Assembly: GCF_900103345.1 (NCBI RefSeq)
Contig: NZ_LT629702.1
Coordinates: 744,001 to 808,000, forward strand
Reading direction: 5' to 3'
DNA from: Pseudomonas azotoformans
GTDB taxonomy: Bacteria > Pseudomonadota > Gammaproteobacteria > Pseudomonadales > Pseudomonadaceae
Length of the DNA stretch: 64,000 nucleotides
Shown here: positions 56,174 through 64,000 of the stretch, piece by piece
Layout: every line of letters begins with the position of its first letter
Numbering within the stretch: position 1 is the first letter of the stretch
The notes under the pieces: model-generated
Told to the model about the DNA's origin: nothing
Database searches by the model: none
The model's input: the letters and a program-made list of their open reading frames with translations, nothing else
Position numbers and translations under genes: made by a program

Positions 56174-56191
56174 ACACCCAAGTTTGGGTGT
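56174..56191. other. Small perfect hairpin before gmd
   Basis: ACACCCAA, GT, TTGGGTGT: eight-base arms with a two-base spacer between the GT2 gene and gmd. No U-run follows on the plus strand. It could mark an mRNA processing or stability point separating the transferase and precursor parts of the operon. Confidence 0.55.
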
Positions 56192-56225
56192 CGGCCTTCG
56201 CTCGCCTATCAATCGGGAGACAGAC

Positions 56226-57347
56226 ATGAACAAAGTTGCGCTTATCACCGGTATTACCGGCCAGGATGGCTCGTACCTGGCGGAACTGCTGCTGGAAAAA
56301 GGCTATACGGTGCACGGCCTCAAACGACGTTCGTCGTCGTTCAATACCCAGCGCATCGATCATATTTACCAGGACCCGCAGGCCCTGCATAAAAACCTGA
56401 TCCTGCACTATGGCGACCTGGCGGACTCGTCGAACCTGACGCGCATCATCCAGCAGATCCAGCCCGACGAAATCTACAACCTCGGCGCGCAATCCCATGT
56501 GGCGGTGAGCTTCGATTCACCGGAATACACCGCCGATGTGGACGCCCTGGGCGCCTTGCGCATCCTTGAAGCGATCCGCCTGTTGGGCCTGGAAAAGAAG
56601 ACCCGTTTCTACCAGGCCTCGACCTCCGAGTTGTATGGCTTGGTGCAGGAAACCCCGCAGAAGGAAACCACACCGTTCTACCCGCGCTCGCCCTATGCAG
56701 TAGCCAAGTTGTACGCCTACTGGATCACCGTGAACTTCCGCGAAGCCTACGGCCTGTATGCCTGCAACGGCATCCTGTTCAACCACGAGTCGCCTCGCCG
56801 TGGGGAAACCTTCGTGACGCGCAAGATCACCCGCGCCCTGACCAACATCGCGCTGGGCCTGGAGCCGTGCCTGTACATGGGCAACATGGATGCCCTGCGC
56901 GACTGGGGGCATGCCAAGGACTATGTGCGCATGCAGTGGATGATGTTGCAGCAGGACAGCCCGCAAGATTTCGTGATCGCCACGGGTGTGCAGTATTCGG
57001 TGCGTGACTTCATTCGCTGGTCGGCGGCGGAGCTTGGGCTACGCCTGCGCTTTGTGGGTGAAGGCGTGGAGGAGGTGGCGGTGGTCGAGCACATCGACGG
57101 CGACCTGGCGCCGGGCATTCTGGTGGGCGATGTGATTGTCCGGGTGGACCCGCGTTACTTCCGCCCGGCCGAGGTGGAGACGCTGCTGGGCGACCCGTCA
57201 AAGGCCAAGCGTGTGCTCGGTTGGGGGCCTGAAATCAGTGCGCAGGCGATGTGTGCGGAGATGGTCCGCGAAGACCTCAAGATCGCCCAGCGCCACGCCT
57301 TGTTGCGCCTGCACGGGCATGACGCACCGATTGCGGTGGAGAACTGA
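56226..57347 (+). CDS. gmd: GDP-mannose 4,6-dehydratase
   Basis: 373-residue extended short-chain dehydratase. It has the NADP-binding [19 protein letters not shown] (near residue 8), the [17 protein letters not shown] loop, [11 protein letters not shown] (catalytic Tyr and Lys near 157-161) and the Gmd hallmark [17 protein letters not shown] (near 185). It makes GDP-4-keto-6-deoxymannose, the first committed step to GDP-L-fucose. Followed two bases later by fcl. ATG 56226 has GGAGA upstream. Confidence 0.96.
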   Translation: MNKVALITGITGQDGSYLAELLLEKGYTVHGLKRRSSSFNTQRIDHIYQDPQALHKNLILHYGDLADSSNLTRIIQQIQPDEIYNLGAQSHVAVSFDSPEYTADVDALGALRILEAIRLLGLEKKTRFYQASTSELYGLVQETPQKETTPFYPRSPYAVAKLYAYWITVNFREAYGLYACNGILFNHESPRRGETFVTRKITRALTNIALGLEPCLYMGNMDALRDWGHAKDYVRMQWMMLQQDSPQDFVIATGVQYSVRDFIRWSAAELGLRLRFVGEGVEEVAVVEHIDGDLAPGILVGDVIVRVDPRYFRPAEVETLLGDPSKAKRVLGWGPEISAQAMCAEMVREDLKIAQRHALLRLHGHDAPIAVEN

Positions 57348-57349
57348 AC

Positions 57350-58327
57350 ATGGCACGTGATCTTGATGCGCGGATTTTTGTCGCCGGCCATCGCGGCATG
57401 GTCGGTTCGGCCATCGTGCGGCGCCTGTGGGCGTTGGGCTACACGCAGATACTCACGGCGGGCCGCGATGAACTGGACCTGCTCGACCCGGCGGCCGTGC
57501 AGGCATACTTCGCCAGGCACCGTATCGACCAGGTGTACCTGGCGGCCGCCAAGGTGGGTGGGATTCATGCCAACGCCACATACCCGGCCGACTTCATCTA
57601 CCAGAACCTGATGATCCAGGCCAATGTGATCCACGCTGCCCACAGCCATGGCGTGCAGCAACTGTTGTTCCTCGGCTCGTCATGCATCTACCCGGTGCAT
57701 GCGCCGCAACCGATGATCGAAGCGGTGTTGCTGGACGGTGCACTGGAGCCCACCAACGAGCCCTACGCCGTGGCCAAGATCGCCGGGATCAAGCTGTGCG
57801 AAAGCTACAACCGCCAGCACGGCCGCGATTACCGCAGTGTGATGCCGACCAATCTGTATGGGCCGGGCGATAACTACCATCCGCAAAACAGCCATGTGAT
57901 CGCCGCCTTGTTACGGCGCTTCCACGAAGCGACCCAGCGCGGCGATGACGAGGTGGTGATCTGGGGCAGCGGCCGACCGCGACGGGAATTCTTGCACGTG
58001 GACGACATGGCGGCGGCCAGCGTGCATGTGATGGAACTCGATGCGGCACGCTACCGCGAACAGACCCAGCCGATGCGCTCGCACCTGAACGTCGGCACCG
58101 GGGTGGATTGCACCATCGCCGAGCTGGCCGAGGCGCTGGCGCGGGTCACCGGCTTCCAGGGTCGCCTGCGTTTCGACACCGACAAACCCGACGGCGCGCC
58201 GCGCAAGTTGCTCGATGTCAGCCGCATCAACGCCCTTGGCTGGGAAGCCTACGTGCCGCTGGAGGAGGGCTTGCGTGACGCCTACAACGCCTATCTCGCG
58301 GCGCTCGAACAGCCTCGGGGCCAGTGA
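57350..58327 (+). CDS. fcl: GDP-L-fucose synthase
   Basis: 325-residue epimerase-reductase converting the Gmd product to GDP-L-fucose with NADPH. Signature sequences are [16 protein letters not shown] (cofactor loop), [27 protein letters not shown] (near 108), [16 protein letters not shown] (Tyr/Lys near 140) and [14 protein letters not shown]. It lies between gmd and a WcaI-like transferase gene and shares one base with the latter (TGATG). Confidence 0.96.
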   Translation: MARDLDARIFVAGHRGMVGSAIVRRLWALGYTQILTAGRDELDLLDPAAVQAYFARHRIDQVYLAAAKVGGIHANATYPADFIYQNLMIQANVIHAAHSHGVQQLLFLGSSCIYPVHAPQPMIEAVLLDGALEPTNEPYAVAKIAGIKLCESYNRQHGRDYRSVMPTNLYGPGDNYHPQNSHVIAALLRRFHEATQRGDDEVVIWGSGRPRREFLHVDDMAAASVHVMELDAARYREQTQPMRSHLNVGTGVDCTIAELAEALARVTGFQGRLRFDTDKPDGAPRKLLDVSRINALGWEAYVPLEEGLRDAYNAYLAALEQPRGQ

Positions 58328-59535
58328 TGAAAGTGCTTTTGTACGGCATCAATTACAGCCCGGAGCTGACCGGTATCGGCAAGTACAGCGGTGAACAGGC
58401 GCGCTGGCTGGCAGCGCAAGGTCATCAGGTCCGCGTGGTCACGGCGCCGCCGTATTACCCGCAGTGGCAGGTGGGCGAGGGCTATTCGCCGTGGCGTTTT
58501 CGCACCGAGCTGGATGCCGGCGTGACGGTGATCCGTTGTCCGCTGTACGTCCCGCGCCAGCCCACGGCGATGACGCGCCTGCTGCACCTGATGAGTTTTT
58601 CCGCCAGCTCGTGTGTGGCGGTGCTGGGGCAACTGCGCTGGAAGCCGGACTTGGTGATCCTGGTGGTGCCCACGCTGTTCTGTGCGCCCCAGGCGTTGCT
58701 GTTGGCCAAGCTCACTGGCGCGCGGTCGGTGTTGCATGTCCAGGACTATGAAGTGGATGCGATGCTCGGCCTGGGCATTGGCGGCGGTTCGCTGTTGCGG
58801 CGCCTGGCGTTGGGTGTGGAGCGCTGGCTGCTGCGGCGCTTCGATCGGGTCTCGACGATTTCCAGCGGCATGCTCGACAAGGCGCGGGGCAAGGGCGTGT
58901 ACAGCCAGCGGCTGATGTTCTTTCCGAACTGGTCGGAGACCGCACGCTTTCGCGATGTGCCGCGCGACCGCGCGTTGCTGCAACGCCTGGGCGTGCCGCC
59001 GGGAACCAAGGTGTTGTTGTACTCCGGCAACCTCGGCGAGAAGCAAGGCCTGGAGCTGATCCTCGATGCTGCCCAAGCCCATGCCCAGCGCACGGAGTGG
59101 GTGTTCCTGATCGTCGGCCAGGGCGCCGGCAAGGCGCGTCTGCTCGAACGTGTTCAGCGTGACGGGCTGCGCAATGTGCTGTTCGCGCCGTTGCAGGCCT
59201 ACGAGGACTTGCCGGCGCTGCTGGCCTCGGCCGACGTGCACCTGGTGATCCAGAAACGCGGCGTGGCAGATGCGGTGTTGCCGTCCAAGCTCACCAATAT
59301 TCTGGCCGTGGGCGGCAACGCAATCATCACCGCCGACCCCGACACCACCCTCGGCCGCCTGTGCGAGGAACATCAGGGCATTGCGGTGTTGATCGAGCCG
59401 GAATCGGTCACGGCACTGAGCACGGGTATCGAGCGGGCACTGGCAATGCCGACGCGTAATGAGGTGGCGTTGAATTACGCCAAGGAGTTCCTCGACAAGG
59501 AACGCATTCTGCAACGTTTTCTGGCACAGGTTTGA
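58327..59535 (+). CDS. wcaI: WcaI-like glycosyltransferase
   Basis: 402-residue GT4-type transferase matching colanic-acid WcaI. Opening [45 protein letters not shown] (near 140), YSGNLGEKQGLELILDAA and KRGVADAVLPSKLTNILAVGGNAIITAD. ATG 58327 overlaps the fcl stop by one base; a GTG three bases earlier would add one codon. Its own stop overlaps the Nudix gene the same way. Likely adds fucose or a hexose to the repeat unit. Confidence 0.92.
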   Translation: MKVLLYGINYSPELTGIGKYSGEQARWLAAQGHQVRVVTAPPYYPQWQVGEGYSPWRFRTELDAGVTVIRCPLYVPRQPTAMTRLLHLMSFSASSCVAVLGQLRWKPDLVILVVPTLFCAPQALLLAKLTGARSVLHVQDYEVDAMLGLGIGGGSLLRRLALGVERWLLRRFDRVSTISSGMLDKARGKGVYSQRLMFFPNWSETARFRDVPRDRALLQRLGVPPGTKVLLYSGNLGEKQGLELILDAAQAHAQRTEWVFLIVGQGAGKARLLERVQRDGLRNVLFAPLQAYEDLPALLASADVHLVIQKRGVADAVLPSKLTNILAVGGNAIITADPDTTLGRLCEEHQGIAVLIEPESVTALSTGIERALAMPTRNEVALNYAKEFLDKERILQRFLAQV

Positions 59536-59999
59536 TGGGTATGTGGCTTGATTTACCGACCTTCCAAACGGTCGTGGCTTCGACGCCGTTGGTGGCGATT
59601 GACCTGGTGGTGAGAAACAGTCGTGGCGAAGTCTTGCTCGGTTTGCGCGTCAACCGGCCAGCCTTTGGTTTCTGGTTCGTGCCCGGTGGGCGTATCCGCA
59701 AGAACGAAAGCCTCGACAGCGCGTTCCGGCGCATCACCGGCGAGGAGCTGGGACGCACGTTTGAACGCGCCAATGCATGTCTGCTGGGCGTGTACGAGCA
59801 TTTCTACGATGACAGCGTGTTCGCCAACGCCGGCAGCGGGCCGGACACCCACTATGTGGTGCTCGGCTATTGCCTGGACCTGGACGATGGGCAGACTCTC
59901 TTGCTGCCCACCGAGCAGCATCAGCAGTACCGTTGGTGGCCACAGGATGAACTGCGTTTCAGCCCGCGCGTGCATGAAAACAGCCGCGCCTATTTCTGA
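59535..59999 (+). CDS. gmm: GDP-mannose mannosyl hydrolase (Nudix)
   Basis: 154-residue Nudix-like protein of the Gmm/WcaH type. It lacks the full Nudix glutamates, as is normal for this family ([23 protein letters not shown] near residue 50), and keeps [13 protein letters not shown]. It hydrolyses GDP-mannose or GDP-glucose to the sugar and GDP, thought to tune precursor pools. ATG 59535 overlaps wcaI by one base; ATG 59541 is an alternative. Confidence 0.92.
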   Translation: MGMWLDLPTFQTVVASTPLVAIDLVVRNSRGEVLLGLRVNRPAFGFWFVPGGRIRKNESLDSAFRRITGEELGRTFERANACLLGVYEHFYDDSVFANAGSGPDTHYVVLGYCLDLDDGQTLLLPTEQHQQYRWWPQDELRFSPRVHENSRAYF

Positions 60000-60022
60000 C
60001 GCTCTGCCTCGAGGATGCATTT

Positions 60023-61432
60023 ATGTTGTTACCCGTGATCATGGCAGGCGGTTCGGGGTCGCGCCTGTGGCCGCTGTCGCGGCAACTGAACCCCAAGCAG
60101 TTCCTGCGCCTGACCGATGCGCACCTGTCGATGCTGCAGCAGACCATCCAGCGCCTGGAGGGCGCCAACGTCGCCTTGCCGCAGTTGATCTGTAACGAGC
60201 AGCATCGTTTCCTGGTGGCCGAGCAGTTGCGCCAGCTCGGCATGGAGCAGGCGAGCATCCTGCTGGAGCCGGTGGGGCGCAACACCGCGCCGGCCATCGC
60301 GCTGGCGGCGTGCAAGGCGGTTGCCGAGGGCCAGGACCCGATCCTGCTGGTGCTGGCCGCCGACCATTTGATCGAAGATGTGCCCGCGTTCCATGCCAGC
60401 CTCGAAGTGGCGTTACCCCTGGCCAGGGCTGGCAAGCTGGTGACCTTCGGCATCACCCCGACCTGCGCGCATACCGGCTACGGCTACATCGAGCAGGGTG
60501 CGGCGGTGGGCGAGGGCGGGTACCGGGTAAGGCGCTTTGTCGAGAAGCCGGACGCTGCCACGGCCGCGCAGTATGTGGCGAGCGGTGATTACGCCTGGAA
60601 CAGCGGCATGTTCATGTTCCGCGCCAGCCGCTACCTGGCAGAACTCGAACGCTTCCAGCCGGCCATGCTCGAAGCCTGCCGCGTGGCGCTGGAGGGCGGT
60701 AGCCAGGACCTGCCGTTCACCCGCGTGCATGCGGCAACCTTCGCCACATGTCCGGACGACTCCATCGACTACGCCGTGATGGAAAAAACCGATGACGCGG
60801 TGATGGTGCCGTTGCACGCCGGCTGGAGCGACATCGGCTCGTGGTCGGCGCTGTGGGAGGCCAGTGCAAAAGACGCCGGCGGCAATGTGCTGCGCGGTGA
60901 TGGGTTGCTGCTCGATACCCGCGATAGCTATGTGCACGCCGACAGCCGCCTGGTCGCCACCGTCGGGGTGCACGACTTGATCATCGTCGAGACCAAGGAC
61001 GCCGTGCTGGTGGCCCACAAGGACCAGGTGCAGCAGGTCAAGGGGATCGTTGATCAGCTCAAGCAAGCCGGGCGGCACGAGCACCTCAACCACCGAGAGG
61101 TGTATCGGCCGTGGGGCATGTATGACTCGGTGGACAGTGGCGCGCGGTATCAGGTCAAGCGCATCACCGTGAAGCCGGGAGCCAAATTGTCGGTGCAGAT
61201 GCATCACCACCGCGCCGAACACTGGATCGTGGTCAGCGGCACGGCCCGGGTCACCAATGGCGAGCAGACCTACCTGGTCGCGGAAAACCAGTCGACCTAT
61301 ATCCCCATCGGCCAAGTGCATGCGCTGGAGAATCCGGGGGTGATTCCTTTGGAGTTGATCGAAGTGCAGTCGGGGTCTTATCTGGGCGAAGACGACATTA
61401 TCCGGTTTGAAGACAAGTACGGCAGGGCCTGA
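60023..61432 (+). CDS. manC: Bifunctional mannose-1-P guanylyltransferase / mannose-6-P isomerase
   Basis: 469-residue two-domain enzyme of the ManC/AlgA/WbpW type. The nucleotidyltransferase signature [19 protein letters not shown] (near residue 9), FVEKPD (near 172) and DIGSWSAL (near 271) make GDP-mannose. The C-terminal cupin (about 350-465; [24 protein letters not shown]) is the isomerase part. Supplies Gmd. No manB lies in the window, so mannose-1-phosphate probably comes from AlgC encoded elsewhere. Confidence 0.95.
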   Translation: MLLPVIMAGGSGSRLWPLSRQLNPKQFLRLTDAHLSMLQQTIQRLEGANVALPQLICNEQHRFLVAEQLRQLGMEQASILLEPVGRNTAPAIALAACKAVAEGQDPILLVLAADHLIEDVPAFHASLEVALPLARAGKLVTFGITPTCAHTGYGYIEQGAAVGEGGYRVRRFVEKPDAATAAQYVASGDYAWNSGMFMFRASRYLAELERFQPAMLEACRVALEGGSQDLPFTRVHAATFATCPDDSIDYAVMEKTDDAVMVPLHAGWSDIGSWSALWEASAKDAGGNVLRGDGLLLDTRDSYVHADSRLVATVGVHDLIIVETKDAVLVAHKDQVQQVKGIVDQLKQAGRHEHLNHREVYRPWGMYDSVDSGARYQVKRITVKPGAKLSVQMHHHRAEHWIVVSGTARVTNGEQTYLVAENQSTYIPIGQVHALENPGVIPLELIEVQSGSYLGEDDIIRFEDKYGRA

Positions 61433-61499
61433 AGTTTCCGACAATTAATAACGTTCCGAATAACTTCAACCATCGGCAATGCAGTGAGGGCCGGGCACT

Positions 61500-61528
61500 T
61501 TGCCGGTAAAACGTTATTTTCAACTAAT
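61500..61528 (+). promoter_or_regulatory. Possible sigma-70 promoter before gfcA-like gene
   Basis: TTGCCG (61500-61505), a 17-base spacer and ACTAAT (61523-61528), each four of six matches to consensus, lie in the 180-base gap after manC and about 85 bases before the gfcA-like ATG. It would give the gfc genes their own transcript. By-eye call only. Confidence 0.35.
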
Positions 61529-61612
61529 GCGCCTGGAAGTTACCCGTCTGGTGCGCTGTTTAGTTGGATGGCACTATCGGCCCGGCTACTCACTGACGAT
61601 AAGGAGTCTGTT

Positions 61613-61852
61613 ATGAGAAAAGCACTGGCGGTTATTGTGCTCAGTGTCATGAGTACGACGGTGTTGGCCGACGAGTTGCCGTTGGGGCTCAGTACCAAGG
61701 TCGCGGGTTCGGTGACAGTCGGGGAAACCCTGCTGGTCGCCAGCGCCATTGTTGCCGGCGTGGCGGCTGCGTCCAACAGCGGCGGCAGTTCCAACGGCGG
61801 CACCACCACCGGGACCACGGGTACGACCGGAACCACCGGCACCGGCAACTGA
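61613..61852 (+). CDS. gfcA: Small exported Thr/Gly-rich protein (GfcA/YjbE-like)
   Basis: 79-residue secreted protein. Signal peptide about residues 1-19 (ALAVIVLSVMSTTVLA), a hydrophobic middle (TLLVASAIVAGVAAAS) and a C-terminal tail of Gly, Thr and Ser repeats (GTTTGTTGTTGTTGTGN). Size and layout match E. coli YjbE and GfcA, the first genes of yjbEFGH and gfcABCDE. Function of these is not established; the Thr-rich tail may be modified. ATG 61613 has AAGGAG upstream. An intrinsic terminator lies directly behind it. Confidence 0.82.
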   Translation: MRKALAVIVLSVMSTTVLADELPLGLSTKVAGSVTVGETLLVASAIVAGVAAASNSGGSSNGGTTTGTTGTTGTTGTGN

Positions 61853-61872
61853 TCCACCACCTTCCGCTTTTC

Positions 61873-61910
61873 AGACTGCTTGGATTCCCCACCCGAGTAG
61901 TCTTTTTTTC
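61873..61910 (+). terminator. Intrinsic terminator between gfcA-like and wza
   Basis: Stem AGACTGCTTGG with CCGAGTAGTCT (two G-U pairs), nine-base loop and then seven T (61903-61909). A classic Rho-independent terminator, 20 bases after the gfcA-like stop. Partial read-through would give much more gfcA-like message than wza. Confidence 0.82.
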
Positions 61911-61939
61911 TTGTCGTTTATCGCGAGTGTCCGAGCACT

Positions 61940-63052
61940 ATGATGCGTATTTTTTCTGTGGCGGCCGTGGCCGCCGCATTGTTACAGGGCTGCATGTTCG
62001 CACCGGGCCAATACATGGACACGGCGGCGTTGACTGAAAGTGGCGGCGCGCAAAACAGCCGGGTGGATTTGATTCCGATCACACCAAAGTTACTTGCCAT
62101 GGACGCGGCCAGCCAAGTGCTTTATTCCATTCCCGCGGAACTATTGAGTTATAAACCGGGCCCGTATTTGATCGGCGCCAATGACGCGTTGTATATCACC
62201 GTGTGGGATCACCCTGAACTCACGGCACCGTCCGGCCCGCAACAACAGATCGACGCCAACGGCCGCTTGGTCAGCCCCGAGGGCAACCTGTTCTACCCCT
62301 ACGTGGGTGAGTTGGTTGCCAAGGGTCGATCCATTGAAGCGCTGCGCAGTGAGATCACCGACAAGCTGCGCCAATACATCGACAGCCCCCAGGTGGACGT
62401 CAGCGTACTGCGCTTCGCCAGCCAGCGCGTGGTGATCACCGGCGCGGTGGCCAAGGCCGGGCCGGTGCCGATCACCACCATCCCGTTGAACGTGATGGAA
62501 GCCATGGGCGCCGCCGGGATCGACCCGCTCAATGCCGACCTGTCCAACCTCACGCTCAGCCGGGGCGGCAAGCGCTACACCCTGGACCTCGACACGCTCA
62601 ACCTGGCGCAGTCGCGCCTGAACGACATCTACCTCAAGGACGGCGACCAGTTGTACCTGGCCTACAACGACCGCAAGCGCATCTATGTGATGGGCGAAGT
62701 CATGCAGCCCCGTGCCCTGACCTTCAAGACCCGCAGCATGAACCTCTCCGACGTGCTCGGCTCGGTGGGTGGGGTCAATCAGAACACCTCCAACGCGGAC
62801 GCGATCTATGTGATTCGCGGCGCGCAGAATATCGCCAACGAGCCGGCCAAGGTGTTCCAGCTGGAAGCTGCGTCCCCTTCGGCCATGGCCCTGGCCACGC
62901 GCTTTGATGTGCAGCCCCAGGACGTGGTGTTTGTCGGCCCAGCGAATATCACGCGCTGGAACCGCTTCATCAGCCAGTTGATCCCTTCCGCCACGATCGT
63001 CGGCATCGGCGCGTCCACCCAGAACAACCTGAGCGAAGCCAGCAGCCGATAG
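61940..63052 (+). CDS. wza: Outer-membrane polysaccharide export lipoprotein (Wza/GfcE)
   Basis: 370-residue lipoprotein. The lipobox LLQGC lies at about residues 15-19. A polysaccharide biosynthesis/export domain (GPYLIGANDALYITVWDHPEL, LRFASQRVVITGAVAKAGPVPIT) and a following SLBB domain (RIYVMGEVMQPRALTFKTRSMNLSDVLGSVGG) match Wza/GfcE, and the amphipathic C-terminal helix (ITRWNRFISQLIPSATIVGI) fits the Wza pore. It forms the outer-membrane channel docked to Wzc. Either of two tandem ATGs (61940, 61943) may be the start. Confidence 0.94.
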   Translation: MMRIFSVAAVAAALLQGCMFAPGQYMDTAALTESGGAQNSRVDLIPITPKLLAMDAASQVLYSIPAELLSYKPGPYLIGANDALYITVWDHPELTAPSGPQQQIDANGRLVSPEGNLFYPYVGELVAKGRSIEALRSEITDKLRQYIDSPQVDVSVLRFASQRVVITGAVAKAGPVPITTIPLNVMEAMGAAGIDPLNADLSNLTLSRGGKRYTLDLDTLNLAQSRLNDIYLKDGDQLYLAYNDRKRIYVMGEVMQPRALTFKTRSMNLSDVLGSVGGVNQNTSNADAIYVIRGAQNIANEPAKVFQLEAASPSAMALATRFDVQPQDVVFVGPANITRWNRFISQLIPSATIVGIGASTQNNLSEASSR

Positions 63053-63064
63053 GGTGGAACCTGC

Positions 63065-63718
63065 GTGAACACTCATAAATTCGCTGCTTACATGGGGTTG
63101 GCGTGGCTGTTGGCGGGCTGCAATCCGCTGATGACCGCCTCCCTCGATACCTTCAAGGCGGCCGTGGCTGGGCCGGCGCCGCTGGAGCTGACCCAGGCCC
63201 AGGTGGACGCAGTGCCGTTTGCCCAGATCAAGGTCACCACGGTGTCCAGCGAAGGGGTGATGGCGCTGATTCGCCAGCGTGGCGACCTGCAGTTCTGGGT
63301 GGCTTCCGGCAAGCAGGTGCTGTTGGTGCGTGACGGCCTGGTGGTGCGCACGGTCGGCCTGGGCGTGGACCTCAATGGCACGCACTGGCAGGGCCAGTCG
63401 CCGTTCCAGCAAGGCTTGCACCGTGTGCCGGATGGCTACCGCAGCACGCGGCAGATCGATGGGGTGGACGGCTATCGCATGGGCATCACGCTCACCAGCC
63501 GTATGACCCGCAAGGGCATCGAAACGGTCGAGATCCTCGGCACGCCCTACGCCTTGTTGCGGGTGGACGAAGACGTCGAGGCCAGCGGTTTTCAGGCGCG
63601 CAACCGTTACTGGGTCGACCCCGTCGACGGCTTTATCGTGCAGAGCGAACAGCACCTCACGCCCGACCTGACCCTGACCATCACCCAGCTGCAACCCACT
63701 CGCAAGGACGCCCGATGA
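63065..63718 (+). CDS. gfcB: GfcB/YjbF-family lipoprotein
   Basis: 217-residue lipoprotein. Signal and lipobox LLAGC near residue 19; the mature part is a beta-rich YjbF/GfcB domain (VVRTVGLGVDLNGTHW, YRMGITLTSRMTRKG, ARNRYWVDPVDGFIVQSEQHL). Such proteins act with GfcC and GfcD in group 4 capsule or Yjb polysaccharide secretion, mechanism unknown. GTG start at 63065 has GGTGGA upstream; the stop overlaps the following gene by four bases. Confidence 0.88.
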   Translation: MNTHKFAAYMGLAWLLAGCNPLMTASLDTFKAAVAGPAPLELTQAQVDAVPFAQIKVTTVSSEGVMALIRQRGDLQFWVASGKQVLLVRDGLVVRTVGLGVDLNGTHWQGQSPFQQGLHRVPDGYRSTRQIDGVDGYRMGITLTSRMTRKGIETVEILGTPYALLRVDEDVEASGFQARNRYWVDPVDGFIVQSEQHLTPDLTLTITQLQPTRKDAR

Positions 63719-64000
63719 TCGGTCGAATACTCACGGCGCTGCTGCTGTCCTGGAGTTGCGTCAGTACGAGCCACGCCGCCGTGACCGTCAGCGGCCAGGT
63801 GCGCACCCCAGGGCCTATTGCGCTGCCACCCGATGCACGTTTGCTCGACGCGATCATTCCGTCGCAACCGGATGCCCAGGGTTATTGGCTGGGTGCAGCC
63901 TGGTTGCATCAACCCTTGCTGGAACGCCAGGCGCGGCTCAAGGCCGGTGTGCTGTTTGATTTGCAAACCCTGCACCAGGCCGCGCGGGCTGACGCACGCG
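63715..64000 (+). CDS. gfcC: GfcC/YjbG-family protein (5' part)
   Basis: First 95 residues of a periplasmic GfcC/YjbG protein, cut by the right edge. Signal peptide about residues 1-21 (ILTALLLSWSCVSTSHA), then AVTVSGQVRTPGPIALPPDARLLDAI, the opening SLBB-like strand pattern of the GfcC beta-grasp fold. ATGA overlap with gfcB shows an operon. A gfcD/yjbH-like gene is expected beyond the edge. Confidence 0.85.
   Translation, partial: MIGRILTALLLSWSCVSTSHAAVTVSGQVRTPGPIALPPDARLLDAIIPSQPDAQGYWLGAAWLHQPLLERQARLKAGVLFDLQTLHQAARADAR

Overview
The window reads as chromosome of a Pseudomonas of the fluorescens group. It is GC-rich and gene-dense. It carries many REP/REPIN-type palindromes of the kind typical of that group. 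Its left end is the distal part of a cyclic lipopeptide synthetase whose module order, predicted residues and predicted D/L pattern match the viscosin/massetolide family, followed by the usual macA-macB-luxR tail. The species assignment is inference from gene content; no 16S or marker gene is present.

Layout. 1-12367: end of a viscB-like NRPS gene and a complete three-module viscC-like gene with tandem thioesterases. 12383-13163: a large imperfect palindrome. 13183-17096: macA, macB, a REPIN and a LuxR regulator. 17240-19069: methionine gamma-lyase and its divergent Lrp-type regulator. 19094-19905: a second copy of the large palindrome. 20011-24136: an ABM-fold membrane protein, a YtcJ-type amidohydrolase, a YcaC-type hydrolase and a LysR regulator. 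24123-26094: an AraC regulator translationally close to a membrane protein with a degenerate GGDEF domain. 26493-32966: a phytate/TonB island (TonB-dependent receptor, two-domain beta-propeller phytase, ExbB, ExbD, TonB). 33093-43123: an organosulfur region (hydroxyacid dehydrogenase, SfnB-like, NtaA/SnaA-like monooxygenase, sulfonate-binding protein, four-domain rhodanese, cysteine dioxygenase, divergent LysR, class II aldolase, SsuD-like monooxygenase). 43379-44624: a PAP2-like membrane protein and two unknown small genes. 44844-64000: a colanic-acid-like/group-4-like exopolysaccharide locus that runs off the right end.

How the parts work together. The synthetase finishes and cyclises a lipopeptide, MacAB probably exports it, and the LuxR gene probably regulates it. 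The receptor, phytase and TonB-ExbBD set would release and take up phosphate-related ligands at the outer membrane. The 33-43 kb block scavenges sulfur from sulfonates and thiols. In the polysaccharide locus, Wzb/Wzc and Wza form the export-control pair. Ugd, ManC, Gmd and Fcl make UDP-glucuronate and GDP-fucose. Four glycosyltransferases, two acyltransferases, Wzx and Wzy build and polymerise the unit, and the GfcA/B/C (YjbE/F/G) proteins complete the envelope side. No initiating phosphoglycosyltransferase or phosphomannomutase is visible here.

The most unusual signal is the pair of ~0.8 kb palindromes. Each has a REPIN-like core, and strand composition flips from G/T-rich to C/A-rich exactly across each copy, extending into the flanking coding sequences.
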